Position numbers and translations under genes: made by a program. From Odiellus spinosus (taxonomy: Eukaryota > Arthropoda > Arachnida > Opiliones > Phalangiidae), in NCBI GenBank assembly GCA_963920705.1, contig OY987226.1, forward strand, positions 24,385,136 through 24,449,135: a stretch of DNA of 64,000 nt. The letters are read 5' to 3'. Positions 11,352-23,563 of the stretch are shown piece by piece (position 1 is the first letter of the stretch; every line of letters starts with the position of its first letter). The notes below the pieces were generated by a model. That model was given only the letters and a program-made list of their open reading frames with translations. It had not been told where the DNA came from and did not search any database.

Positions 11352-12296
11352 TTAACACCAAAGGCAGATAGCGGCGGCGGGAGCGATTGGGCCTAGGGGT
11401 AGGATGGCCTTGGCAGCGGCTGGGACGTTGATTCCAGCGGCGGATGGGGCTACAGGGATGCCAGCGATGTTAGCTCCACCGTTAGCTTGTCCCTTTACGG
11501 CGCCGGTAGAAGCAACGAGTGTGGCTGAAGATCCGCGGAGGACAACGGAGGGACCAGCGAGCACGGAAGCGGTAGATGGATCAGCTCCATTTGGGCCTAA
11601 AAATTTATAATCCATTTAAATTACATAGGTTTGAAGTAATATCTCATTTTTCGCTTTGTGGGATATTGAAATGGTCAAAAAAGCTTTCTTTATATAGATG
11701 ATAAAATGTAATAGGCCAAAAACAAAAAAGCAAAACTAACCAAAAGTCTCAAGTTTATTTTAAAGGTGCAAAAGATCAAGATACTATAAGCCCAATTGTT
11801 CTGGTTTGTCAAAAGAATATTTTAAAACCATACCAGTTCAACCCTTTCAGTGAAATGAAAGAGTATTTTCACTAATAGCTTTCAAATAACGGAATTTTCT
11901 TAATTATGTTTGATTCTTACCCCAGCTACTGCCAGGAACAGCGATGGCGTTTCCACCACCTTGAGTGGCAGCGATGACACCAGAGGCAGCAATGCCTGGA
12001 GCAATAATACCAGGAGAAATAATACCACCAGCAATTCCTGGAGCAATAATTCCGCCGAGTCCGGCAATTCCAGCAGTTCTGTAAGCACCGAGCCTGGCAA
12101 TTCCGGCAATACTAGCTGGTCCGTAGGCACCGATTCCGGCAATACCGGCTGGTCCGTAGGCCCCGATTCCAGCAATACCGACTGGTCCGATTCCAGCAAT
12201 TCCTGCTAAACCAATTCCAGGAGCTCCGAGGATGGTGGGTCCGACAATCCCAGCGTTAACCGCGCCAAGAAGAACCAAAGCAACGAAGGTGACAAG
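11352..12296 (-). CDS. Cuticular-type structural protein, paralogue 3 (exons 2-3; first exon uncertain)
   Basis: Minus-strand exons 12296-11921 and 11596-11352 encode about 206 aa without the first exon. Exon 2 follows TTTTTTAG and reads LVTFVALVLLGAVNAG (rest of a signal peptide). Ile/Ala/Gly repeats such as GIAGIGAYGPAGIAG follow, and the exon ends VPGSSWG at GTAAGA (phase 1). Exon 3 has AGPSVVLRGSSATLVASTG, AVKGQANGGANIAG and NVPAAAKAI, ending ICLWC. Two Cys at the C-terminus are unusual for the trio. Paralogues 1 and 2 have a 3-codon first exon. The best candidate here is Met-His at 12621-12616, downstream of a TATATATA near 12690, but its donor (GTCTGA) is poor, so the start is left open. 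Likely a secreted cuticle component. Confidence 0.72.
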
Positions 12297-12621
12297 CTAA
12301 AAAAAAATTAAAAAATTACAAATGTAGCAGTTAAACTACTACATTAATTTACTTTTCTTAATTAGAAACAAATTATCTTGACATAAATAGTGTAACTCTT
12401 TAAACAACAATTTTCACAGGAAGTCACTGCTAGAAATCAAAAGACGCATAATTGAGGAAGTGTTGTCGAAGTCTCCGTTAGCTGCAGGGTTTAGTATACG
12501 TTTTAACGGTATAAAATTCCTAATCCCATGGATTGACAAGGTTTCATTGTGTCTCGTCGAAAAACTCTTAGGAAAAGCGCTCTTTCAACCCTCATGTAAA
12601 AGGGCTATGTCAGACATGCAT

Positions 12622-13560
12622 GGTCTTTCCGACTTTTTAAGTCAAGCTTTTAGTTGGTTTACCAAAATAAAATAGGCTAGATAAGCTGTATATATAGCGA
12701 ACCATTTTTAGAGCCCATAGTGTATTCAACGTCTCTTATATTTTATCAAAGCCAGTGCATGCTCCTGAAGCAAGGGAGGACTTTAGCCTGTATAGGATTG
12801 TATTTTATTGCCTCAAGAGATAATCTTAATATTTGTCGAAAATCGAATAAAAAATTGCGATCCTCGATGATTTTAAAAAATTATTATTTTTTCAATAGAT
12901 TAAGCTGCCGTCTCAACGATGAAATTAATTTTAGTTTAAACGCTATTCAAACCTCAGAAAAGAAAATTTTCAATGGTTATTCGAGGGTAAAATATATACT
13001 GACATACAACGCTATAAGTGGTTATAGAATTAATTTTTATAACGGTTTAAAAATGAATATTAATTATTATTAAAGAATCGAGTTGTTCTTTCCAAAAGAC
13101 CTTAAAAGTACCGTTATTTTTTGCCCTTGAAAATTTAATTGAGCTGGGTGTTTTAGAAGCGAAAAAAAAGTTGCTTCAGGGAACCGCATTGATCTTGTTT
13201 TAATATATTAAACATATTTAAGAAAGTAAAAACTATAATTTTCCGCCAGCACGTATCGATAGAACCAGTTTCAATAAAAGGCCCCTCCCAACAGAAAAAT
13301 TTCTCTAACGCGTTATTATGAATAAAAAAATATCAAAAGTAAATCTCTTCAAGAGTTAATTACTCTAATTTTTCAGTGATTAATATTGGTTACGTTGAAT
13401 GAAGCCGCAGCCTTCTTAATTCCGAAAAGTACTATCAGCTACAAAAACCAGTTGCAAACGAAGACATGATATTTTCCAAGTGCTTGAATTAGCACGTGTC
13501 AGTTTCCAACTTAAAGGTTTAGTAACACTATCTCCGATATCAAACACTATTAATTTACAA
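12622..13560. other. Non-coding stretch
   Basis: No recognisable gene. A plus-strand open frame at 12720-13073 is AT-rich, has no domain and no promoter, and is judged to be chance. Confidence 0.4.
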
Positions 13561-13565
13561 TCCGT

Positions 13566-13735
13566 ACGTCAGTAATGTTCTAGAAGGTTATAGAAAATTC
13601 TGGAGAGGTCTAGAAAATTCTGGAAAGTGATTGAAAGTTCTGAAAATTTCCGGAAAATACTAAAAAAGTCTAGAACATTCTGAAAAAATTCTGAAAAAAT
13701 TCTAAAAATATATGAAAAATTCTAGAAAACTCCCG
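13566..13735. repeat. Degenerate short tandem repeat (TCTAGAAAATTCTGG type)
   Basis: Roughly ten imperfect 15-18-bp units built on TCTAGAAAATTCTG. It decays into AAAATTCTGAAAAA at the right. Confidence 0.6.
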
Positions 13736-14760
13736 TGATTTTTCATTGGTTTTCAATAGTATATAATCATACATATGTAGTTTAAAAATAAATAAATTTC
13801 GATTTCTCGAACTAAATTTTAATTTCCGTGCCATTGCGGGTTTAACCCCAATGATGTAATTGTTTTTTAAGGGTGCGCAGCAGCCTCTTTTTGTAAATTG
13901 GTAATTTACTCGGTAAATTAGGAGGGTATTGGTAATTTAAGGTTCTCTCTCTTAAAATTACCAAAAATGTAATTTATAATTTGAAACTTTTCTATTAAAA
14001 GTGGTCAAAGTTAAACCTTTTAAATCTAATCGCCTATTATTGACTATATTTTTCCTCCGTAAAATTTCAAAATCTTTTGAAATCTTTACGACAATGGTAA
14101 TTACCACGTAATGAGTTTGTCATTTACAACTAGGTATTGAGGGTTTCAAAGAAGCGATGGATATCGAATTGAGAGTTTTAGTCATTAACGTAGACTTTAC
14201 CATTCAAATTTAAGAAATTAGAAATACGACTTTTGGTAAAAACATGCAATTTTGAAATTTTCAAAAAAAAAAATTTAAATATTTGCGGCGGCCCAACATT
14301 TTTTTAACTATTTTTTTTTGAACTCCCCATGGCCTAATTAGTCAGAAAAAAAGTGTTTGTTGGATTAGTTAGATAAAGTGCAATCCTACCCCGGGGATCT
14401 TTGTGGAACCAATACACATTTTACTGACAATCCTACAATAAAGTTTGGAAATCATGCGCCACTATCCCTTTAGTAACAATTTAATATATATAACATTATT
14501 TTCCGTTAGATTTTTTCGTGACTAAAATTATTTATTTTTATATTAACTAGTTTCGCAAAATAAGTCAAAGCTTAATTTTGCAAAAGAGTTTTAAAAATGG
14601 GAAAGTTCAGTGAAGTTCTTTCGCGAAGGCAACTTTACAAGTTTCGGAAACTGGACTATTTTCCGTATACTATAAATAAAATTGGACTTTTGATCATCTC
14701 TAAATATGACTTACAACTTTCATTACAACAATTCTAAAAAGCAAAGTGTCCACGGCTTCT
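13736..14760. other. AT-rich stretch with one foldback-family fragment
   Basis: Around 13850-13900 a TTTTTTAAGGGTGCGCAGCA segment matches the inner part of the TACAAAAAAGAGG foldback family. No gene is visible. Confidence 0.45.
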
Positions 14761-14765
14761 AATAA

Positions 14766-14930
14766 AGTTTTAATTTTAATAATTGTCGACAGATACTTGG
14801 TGGATTTTTAAAATATTTTATTTAAAAAGTTAAAACACTGCAAGCTTACGGACCGCTTGAGAAGGGGCTTTTAAATAAAATGGTGTAAAACTCCACGAAG
14901 TATCTGTCGACAATTATTAAAATTAAATCT
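14766..14930. repeat. Inverted repeat (small foldback)
   Basis: The arms ATAATTGTCGACAGATACTT (left, about 14780-14800) and its complement (about 14895-14917) face each other across about 100 bp. No clear target duplication was identified. Confidence 0.6.
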
Positions 14931-15880
14931 ATTTCACTAACACGCGATAAAGAATATTTCCAAGTGACAAAGATTGGTTGAAAATCTTGCCTTTTTTCCG
15001 CGCTAAGCAACCAGCATCACCGCAATTAAGTAAAAGCATAGAAAATATAATTAAAGGAATAGTAATTTCAGTTGGTAGCTGTTTGAATTCCAACTGGGTC
15101 TATTCAACTTCCGGAAATGATATTTTTCGTTCATCAAAGAGTGAAAAGGTCAAGTCTACTATTTACTCTTTAGTATTTTTATCGACTGCTCAATGCCAAC
15201 TTGGTCACTCGACGCCAATAGGAAAGATACCGGAAGTAGAGATAACATAGTTTGCGGTCGACTAAACCCGTAGCCTAACATAGCACAGTCAATTCTCAAG
15301 CTTCTACTCCTTTAAGAAGCTTCATGTTTACTCTAAGCCCCTAATACCTTCCCTTTGAGGAAAGCAAGACATTATTGAAATCATAATTTCGCTAAACTAT
15401 GACATAGCTTTGAGAAATTTTGAGGTATCTAGCGATCTCTCGAATGCGAGTGACATGGGCGATTCCTACAAGGCCTTAATATAAGGTTATGTGGAACTAG
15501 TCATACGTAGCAACTAAAGTTTATTTCTGTTCTGTAAAATATCTCAAATAATCGACCGTGAGACGGTTAGAGAGAAGATCAGCCATTCACTAAAATCTTT
15601 ATAATTCTATCTTGGAGGAATTATACAGGGTATTGCCAACTGACAGTTTTCACGGGTACACCCAAAGCCTCAATTTCCCTCGGATTTGGGTGGTTTTGTA
15701 ATATTTGATCCAATTTTAAACAATCTTCTCGAAAAATGTAATACCAAATATTCCCTTTTTCCCCGCTGGATTTAAAAAGTGAAAATATTACTCTTTTACC
15801 ACTTGTTTTTTATCACTAACCACTTTAGGAAAGGTTAGACAAAACTCAATCCAAAAGTCCAAAGCGACTGATTAGTTTTT
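14931..15880. other. No supported gene
   Basis: An open frame at 14978-15250 (90 aa) has no domain or promoter and is not counted as a gene. The remainder is unremarkable. Confidence 0.4.
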
Positions 15881-15904
15881 CCAATGATTCTGATCGGTCT
15901 ACCC

Positions 15905-16575
15905 CCATTTCGCCCAATTTATTTTCGTCCAATTTCATTTCGCCCAATTCCCATTTCGCCCTGTTTCTTTTCGCACAATTTCATTTCGCCCAATTCCCAT
16001 TTCGCCCAATTTCTTTTCGCCCAAATCCCATTTGGCCCAATTTCTTTTCGCCCAATTTCTTTTCGCCCAATTCCCGTTGGCCCAATTCCCATTTGGCCCA
16101 ATTCCCATTTGGCCTAATGTCTTCTCGCCCAATCTCGTTTCGCCCAATTGTGATTTGGACCAATCTCATTTTGCCCAAGTCACATTTTTCCACTTTTTTC
16201 CCCCCAACCTAACCTAACCTAACCTAACCTAAATAAAATAAAAGTCGCTTTTTTTGGCCTACTAAGACTTTAAATTTTAAAATATTTAAGCTTTAATCGT
16301 TTTAGGCGAAAAGGGAAGAGAACTTTTTGGGTTGGGCGAAATGGGAATAGATAATTCTAGGCTAGCTGATAAAACGATTGGGCAAATTGGGATTGGGCGA
16401 ATTGAGAAAAGGAATTTTTAGTTTGGGCAAAATGGGAAGAGATAATTTAGGGCCAAATGATAAAGCGATTGGGCAAAGTAGGATTGGGCGAAATGGGAAT
16501 AGATAATTTTGGGCAAAAAATGCCTTGGGCGAAATGGGAATAGATCATTTTGGGCGAAATATTTTGGGCGAAATG
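15905..16575. repeat. Head-to-head GGGCGAAATGGG arrays around a telomere-type core
   Basis: From 15905 to 16190 the plus strand repeats CCCAATTCCCATTTCGCC in 15-18-bp steps. At 16206-16231 it reads five CCTAA units, the complement of the TTAGG telomere repeat. From about 16305 to 16575 it repeats TTGGGCGAAATGGGAATAG, the opposite orientation. The whole is a large imperfect palindrome. The long frames across the left array are by-products of its near-18-bp period. Confidence 0.8.
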
Positions 16576-16731
16576 GGTACATACCTTCTGATCGAGGTAT
16601 ATTTTAAACCATCAAACCGAGTTAGTCCCTCCCCGTCTGGACCAAATTGGGTAAGCCTTCTAAGAGCTGTTATAATTTGAGATTATAACCGGAACTTTAT
16701 TGATGACCGACATCAATAAATGACGTTTGCA

Positions 16732-17480
16732 AGCCACTCCCTCAATTCAAAACTGAATGTTGTCATTCCCCAACCCTTAATAATCAAGGTAACTTCTCTC
16801 CTTTCGTGGTCTGACATACACTGAGAAGAAACCAAAATATTCTCGCTGAGAGAGAAAAATACTCCGCTTTCAAAGCAGCCGCGAGTGACTTAGTTGGCTT
16901 CCAACAGTCTTTGGAAAGTTGTCTTTCGGGGTGTCTTATTTAGGCCTCTCTATAGACTTTTTGCGTATGGGCGTGTCATCTCCCCTCCCTCTTTTCACGC
17001 GAAGAAACTTTTCCTACACGGCGTAGTTCAGGCACGTTACGAATATCACCTTTATAACATTGGTTGGGAGGTAATGGCGGCCCCCATTCCAACTCTAATT
17101 CCTCCCAGGATCTAGGAGTGAAGAATTTAGGCTTGTAAACCGGAAAATGACCGAGGCATATTTTTCCGGAAAATATTCCGTATTTTTCTGCTGCCGAATT
17201 ACACTATTTTGTAATATTTTGTGGATTTCAACATGTTAATGTATTTCTTTAGGGTCAAGCCCATTTAATTCACAGTTACAGCGAGGGGTCGTACGCCTAG
17301 TGAATTCTGAAGAACGACGTTCGCTCGGTTTACTCTTCTCATTTGAAGGGACTTACACTAACAAAATCGTGGGAAAGGAAACTCCGTCATTCGGGTGATT
17401 CGGCGCTTCGCGTGTGCCGGTTTTAGCATGAAGTTCCATGAAATCTGTCTAACCAACAGTCATACTGTAAGGTTCTACAG
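16732..17480. repeat. Dispersed repeat, copy 1 (direct repeat of 18387-18975)
   Basis: Shared blocks include CTCCCTCAATTCAAAACTGAATG, CCTTTCGTGGTCTGACATA, AGTGACTTAGTTGGCTTCCAACAGTCT and GAACGACGTTCGCTCGGTT-like sequence. The second copy is shorter and diverged. No terminal inverted repeats or coding domain were recognised; it may be a decayed transposon or duplicated non-coding DNA. Confidence 0.65.
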
Positions 17481-18386
17481 TATAACAGAAGTTATAAGCT
17501 ACGGGCCGTTGTTTACTTTATGGAATAAAGCGATAATCTGAATATTTCCCATGACGATCAAAGATCTACGGATATTCGTACATCTATTAACTACGCGACT
17601 GTCTGACAAACCAATTAATGCCCCTAGAAGACACCGAATTGAAGAATTTGATTTAATTACCTGGTTCATTTTTCTTTTTAGTTTTACCAACTTGATATCA
17701 CTCCAACAGGAAACGAAAACGCCAGGAAGAACTGTTGTTGTTTACAAGTCGTGTCCGCTCTCTTATATACGATTCACGCGAGACGCCACACCCAGGAAAT
17801 CCTTGAGATTATTTATCATCTTGCTTAGATGTATTCTCATTAAAATAATTTATAAACAAAAATAAAACAATTTCAATTAGTGAAAAAATTCCAATAATTT
17901 CTTCGACCTTCTTGGTAAATATTTCGGTTTTTTAATCCAGTTTAAACCGAATTTTTCACCTTCAATAAGTTTTAAGCATTTTTGTATGTAAAATATAATA
18001 GTAGTTTATTGAGCATGTGTTTAAAAATGGTTAATAGTCCGTTTTTACGCGGTTAAACAAAATTGTATTCGAGCGAATAACAATCCTAATCACATTGTAA
18101 ACAATCAAATTGGACAGAATCCCATTGAACACAATATCATATTTTACAAAAACTTGTTTGCTTCGCTCTTCTAAAAAAGCGCATATATAGGCAAGAAATT
18201 TAAACTCGTGAAGGGACAGAATTTAAATTTACCGGTGAAACGCAGTCTTAAGAAATTAGGAAGTTATAGTTATAGAAATTCATATGAATTATTCAAAACA
18301 ATGACGAACAAATTCGGTTTATCGAAACTTTAAATTATATCGAAGTTATTCTAATGTAGAATCCACCCTACTGAGTCGTTATTATT
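17481..18386. other. Stretch between repeat copies
   Basis: An open frame at 17551-17865 has no recognisable domain. At about 18150-18245 is an arm fragment of the TACAAAAA foldback family (GTGAAGGGACAGAATTTAAA). Confidence 0.4.
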
Positions 18387-18975
18387 ACTCCCTCAATTCA
18401 AAATTGAATGTGTCCATTCGACAACCCTTAAGTATCAAGGTAACTTCTCTCCTTTCGTGGTCTGACATAGGCCAAGAAAAAAACATTCTCCGCTTTCAAG
18501 GCAGCCGCGAGTGACTTAGTTGGCTTCCAACAGTCTGTGGAAAGTCTTTTGGGGTGTCTTATTTAGGCGTAAAGCTATATAGGAAAGTCACCTTTATCCC
18601 ATTTATATTTTTCCGCTGGCGAATTTTTAGTTTATTCCTGTTTTTTCCAAATTATTTCATAATATTTGTGAACTCCAACATGCTATTGTAGCTCTTTTAG
18701 GGTCAGGCCCATTTAATATCACTGCAAAAGCGAGGGTGCATCGTAGTCCTAGTGAGTACCGAAAAACGACGTTCGCTCGGTTCATTGATCTCATTTGAAG
18801 TAACTTAGAAAGAGTTGTTAAATTTACTTACTTTAGGTTACAGTAACTAGAACGTGGGAAAGGAAACGACGTCATTCGGCACTTCGCTGGTGCCTCTTTT
18901 AGCACGAAGTTCCATGAAATCTATCAAACCAACGGTCGTACTTTAAGGTTCTATAACAGAATATGCAATTGAATC
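18387..18975. repeat. Dispersed repeat, copy 2
   Basis: Matches 16732-17480 in the same orientation, with indels. Shared segments include CTTTCGTGGTCTGACATAG, GTGACTTAGTTGGCTTCCAA and CGACGTTCGCTCGGTT. Confidence 0.65.
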
Positions 18976-19235
18976 GTTAGCGAATTAGTTTCAATTAAAT
19001 TCTGAAGTGTAAAGTCTGAAATTGATTTCAGATTAAGCGTTTGTTTGTCAGGGGGTCAAAATGATAAAAAAATTTGGAGTTTTACGTCAGCTGCAACATT
19101 GGTTTTTCGGTCAAATGAAAACCAATTTTATAACACTGGTAACAACGCTACCAACAGCCCCTCCCAGAGAATAGCCGGACAAATTATCCTGTTCACTGGG
19201 TAGCTAAAGTAACAAGAGATTAGAATCTAGATCTT

Positions 19236-20678
19236 ACAGGAGCGGATCACTAGAAGTTTCCACCCGATGCGGCGTTGAATGAGCCTTCATCCTGGCCACG
19301 ACAAAACTTGATTTACCAAACAGTGCCAGCAGAGCTCCGCTCTCACCCCTTCCCAAAACTTTAGCTTTCTCCTCCGTGATAGTGCCTTGACCCAGTGATA
19401 TTACGTCCTCTGTAAGTCTGGCCAGTAGAGGATCACCCGGCGTTTCGTGAATCGTATGGACTTCCTCTCTCACTCAGAATTAGCGTTCCCAACTGCGGCC
19501 AGATATCTGTTCGGTTATCAGATAAAACAGATAGTTTTTTTAACTGGTTCTCAATCGGAAAAACAGACTTTTAATCTAACAACAAGACACGGATACCGGT
19601 TTAGCGCTTATCTGAAGGAAAGTTATTCACGTTATATTTTTATCCGTCTTTTAACCGTGCCTTCTATCAGCCAGCTGGGAAACGCTTTTTTAACTGAGTA
19701 AACGCTTAATGAATGAATATACACCTGATAAACAAATAAACAAGCTGGGTAGCCGCTTGTTAAATGAGAGGGATAGACTCGGGGTTAGTTTTGGAAACAT
19801 TCTTGGTGCTCACTAGCGCCATCGCGTATTTGAGAATGCAGGATACATTTTATATATTACCGCGTACTTTTCATCTTGGAATTTTGATTATTTTCATTTT
19901 CGTTTAACGCCTTCGAAACTATCTATAATACAAAAAATTTCGATTCATAAATTACAAAATCAAGTTTTATCTGCCGTTTCAGACAAAAATCGACTTTTAA
20001 TGAACATAAATTAAAACCGATCTTAGGGAAGCCCTTGCAGCCGCCTGGGTAAAACGTGAGAGATTTCTGTTTGGCGTGTTTGCGCGTAGTAAAAATTTGG
20101 CAATCAAGCGTTCCCTTCTTCATCTATTCACCGCCAAACTGGACAGAGGCCGTTAGAGTATTTCAAAGCATTTGTTTTTCAGGTGTATTAGAACTATTAT
20201 CAATAAAATGTGCAAAAAATAATAGAATTAGAGTTAATTTGACACTTATGCGTTTGAGTATCGAATAACCCGTAAATATCTGCTCAAAAAAAATGGAATC
20301 AGTTTGGACAGATAATTCGCACGTAAAAATCAGTTAAAAAGATATTGAACAGGCAAATGGTCGGGTAAACAGTTTTTATCCGCTAATTTATTTGCACATT
20401 ATCTGATACGCCATACGTATAACAGTTCGAGAAAGATACCAGTTCGGAGAACTACCCTGAATAAAAAAAACTAGTTCAGCTGGGTTCCTCAGGGAGCGAG
20501 ACTAAAATTATCTTGGCCAAGGAGAAAAAAACGAGAGCCAGCGCTTCGCCGGGGTTAAAATAATTAAAATCAGCCTAGGCAAAATTTATAAAATTTCGTG
20601 GGGGAATTTTATGAATTTCGTGGAGGGTGTGGAGTTCGGGAATCAGCCCGGGTGGAAACTCTTAGTGATCCGCTCCTG
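19236..20678. mobile_element. 1.4-kb terminal-inverted-repeat element
   Basis: The left end reads CAGGAGCGGATCACTAGAAG followed by TTTCCACCC; the right end is its near-complement (about 20649-20678). The flanks GATCTTA and GTTCTTA agree at six of seven positions, so a target duplication is possible but not proven. The interior has several short open frames (for example 19473-19234 minus and 19447-19701 plus) but no transposase motif could be recognised. It is probably a non-autonomous or decayed DNA transposon. Confidence 0.65.
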
Positions 20679-20679
20679 G

Positions 20680-21110
20680 TTCTTATTAATTGTCTCATAT
20701 AACAGCGCACTTACTGGGCTTAAAATAGTGCAGCGTTATAATTATTTTCGGGTCACTGCTACTGCGAAATTCAGTAACTGACGAAGGGCGTATCTCGTAC
20801 ATTGTCTTATATCATAAGCAATTAATATCACGAGTTATATATTGATTTTTATCTCGTGTCGGATCAGAGCTCACGCTAGAGCACGCGGCACTTTCAGAGT
20901 TTTCGCTCGAAATTAGTTTTATCTCATGGCAGGAGCAATAATATTGCAGTTTCTAGGTTCCAGCTTCTATCACAACTCTCACCACTAATAGTCCAGAAAT
21001 CAAACAGTGTAAGTTATTTTTTTTCAAGGATTTTTGCACTTTTAGTGTTCGAAATCGGGTTACCATTTTATTTCGATAACAATATTTTTAATTTTCTTTA
21101 TCAAAGGATA
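20680..21110. other. No feature seen
   Basis: Non-coding. Near 21040 it enters a diverged TTCGAAATCGGGTTACC segment related to the repeat fragment at 580-690. Confidence 0.4.
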
Positions 21111-21114
21111 ACTA

Positions 21115-21875
21115 TACTTATCTGGCATTTTATCTTAGAATAAGTATACTTATCTGGCATTTTATCTTAGAATAAGTATACTTATCTGGCATTTTATCTT
21201 AGAATAAGTATACTTATCTGGCATTTTATCTTAGAATAAGTATACTTATCTGGCATTTTATCTTAGAATAAGTATACTTATATTTTTCAGATATTTTGTT
21301 TTCGAATAAGTATACTTATATTTTTTAGATATTTTGTTTTCGAATAAGTATAATATTTTTTAGATATTTTGTTTTCGAATAAGTATAATATTTTTCAGAT
21401 ATTTTGTTTTCGAATAAGTATAATATTTTTCAGATATTTTGTTTTCGAATAAGTATAATATTTTTCAGATATTTTGTTTTCGAATAAGTATAATATTTTT
21501 CGGATATTTTGTTTTCGAATAAGTATAATATTTTTCAGATATTTTGTTTTCGAATAAGTACAATATTTTTCAGATATTTTGTTTTCGAATAAGTACAATA
21601 TTTTTCAGATATTTTGTTTTCGAATAAGTACAATATTTTTCAGATATTTTGTTTTCGAATAAGTACAATATTTTTCAGATATTTTGTTTTCGAATAAGTA
21701 CAATATTTTTCAGATATTTTGTTTTCGAATAAGTATACGTATTTAAATTTCGTCCTCGAATAACTATACTTATTTAACTTTCGTCCTCGAATAACTATAC
21801 TTATTTAACTTTGGTCATAGAGTAACTATACTTATTTAACTTTCGTCAGAGTAACTATACTTATTTAAATTTTGT
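21115..21875. repeat. 32-35-bp minisatellites
   Basis: First about five 32-bp units (AATAAGTATACTTATCTGGC core). Then about 13 units of 35 bp (AATAAGTATAATATTTTTCAG core with GATATTTTGTTTTCG). Then a few AACTATACTTATTTAACTTTCG units. The three types grade into each other and share AATAAGTATA or AACTATACTT starts. Confidence 0.9.
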
Positions 21876-23563
21876 CTTCAAATAACTAATTTAAATTTTG
21901 TCTTCAAATAACTAATTTAAATTTTGTCTTCAAATAACTAATTTAAATTTTGTCTTCAAATAACAAATTTAAATTTTGTCTTCAAATAACAAATTTAAAT
22001 TTTGTCTTCAAATAACAAATTTAGATTTTGTCTTCAAATAACAAATTTAAATTTTGTCTTCAAATAACAAATTTAAATTTTGTCTTCAAATAACAAATTT
22101 AAATTTTGTCTTCAAATAACAAATTTAAATTTTGTCTTCAAATAACTAATTTAAATTTTGTCTTCAAATAACAAATTTAAATTTTGTCTTCAAATAACTA
22201 ATTTAAATTTTGTCTTTAAATAACTAATTTAAATTTTGTCTTCAAATAACTAATTTAAATTTTGTTTTCAAATAACAAATTTAAATTTTGTCTTCAAATA
22301 ACAAATTTAAATTTTGTCTTCAAATAACAAATTTAAATTTTGTCTTCAAATGACTAATTTAAATTTTGTCTTCAAATGACTAATTTAAATTTTGTCTTCA
22401 AATAACAAATTTAAATTTTGTCTTCAAATAACAAATTTAAATTTTGTCTTCAAATAACAAATTTAAATTTTGTCTTCAAATAACAAATTTAAATTTTGTC
22501 TTCAAATAACAAATTTAAATTTTGTCTTCAAATAACAAATTTAAATTTTGTCTTCAAATAACAAATTTAAATTTTGTCTTCAAATAACAAATTTAAATTT
22601 TGTCTTCAAATAACAAATTTAAATTTTGTCTTCAAATAACTAATTTAAATTTTGTCTTCAAATAACTAATTTAAATTTTGTCTTCAAATAACTAATTTAA
22701 ATTTTGTCTTCAAATAACTAATTTAAATTTTGTCTTCAAATAACTAATTTAAATTTTGTCTTCAAATAACTAATTTAAATTTTGTCTTCAAATAACTAAT
22801 TTAAATTTTGTCTTCAAATAACTAATTTAAATTTTGTCTTCAAATAACTAATTTAAATTTTGTCTTCAAATAACTAATTTAAATTTTGTCTTCAAATAAC
22901 TAATTTAAATTTTGTCTTCAAATAACTAATTTAAATTTTGTCTTCAAATAACTAATTTAAATTTTGTCTTCAAATAACTAATTTAAATTTTGTCTTCAAA
23001 TAACTAATTTAAATTTTGTCTTCAAATAACTAATTTAAATTTTGTCTTCAAATAACTAATTTAAATTTTGTCTTCAAATAACTAATTTAAATTTTGTCTT
23101 CAAATAACTAATTTAAATTTTGTCTTCAAATAACTAATTTAAATTTTGTCTTCAAATAACTAATTTAAATTTTGTCTTCAAATAACTAATTTAAATTTTG
23201 TCTTCAAATAACTAATTTAAATTTTGTCTTCAAATAACTAATTTAAATTTTGTCTTCAAATAACTAATTTAAATTTTGTCTTCAAATAACTAATTTAAAT
23301 TTTGTCTTCAAATAACTAATTTAAATTTTGTCTTCAAATAACTAATTTAAATTTTGTCTTCAAATAACTAATTTAAATTTTGTCTTCAAATAACAAATTT
23401 AAATTTTGTCTTCAAATAACTAATTTAAATTTTGTCTTCAAATAACTAACTTAAATTTTGTCTTCAAATAACTAACTTAAATTTTGTCTTCAAATAACTA
23501 ACTTAAATTTTGTCTTCAAATAACTAACTTAAATTTTGTCTTCAAATAACTAATTTAAATTTA
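21876..23563. repeat. 26-bp minisatellite, about 65 copies
   Basis: Highly uniform units built on TAATTTAAATTTTGTCTTCAAATAAC. The main variant swaps CTAATTT and CAAATTT, and the variants occur in runs, which indicates recent block amplification. A few ACTTAAATTT variants are at the right end. Confidence 0.95.

Noticed and set aside
12720-13073. 117-aa plus-strand frame
   Set aside because: AT-rich, Asn/Ile/Lys-biased, no promoter, no domain; fits chance in this composition.
15884-16217. Overlapping frames on both strands rich in Pro-Ile-Phe or Asn-Trp-Ala-Lys
   Set aside because: They arise from the GGGCGAAATGGG array and are open on both strands.
19236-20678. 8-bp target duplication for the CAGGAGCGG-ended element
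   Set aside because: The flanks agree only at six of seven bases and not at eight, so a duplication is not claimed.
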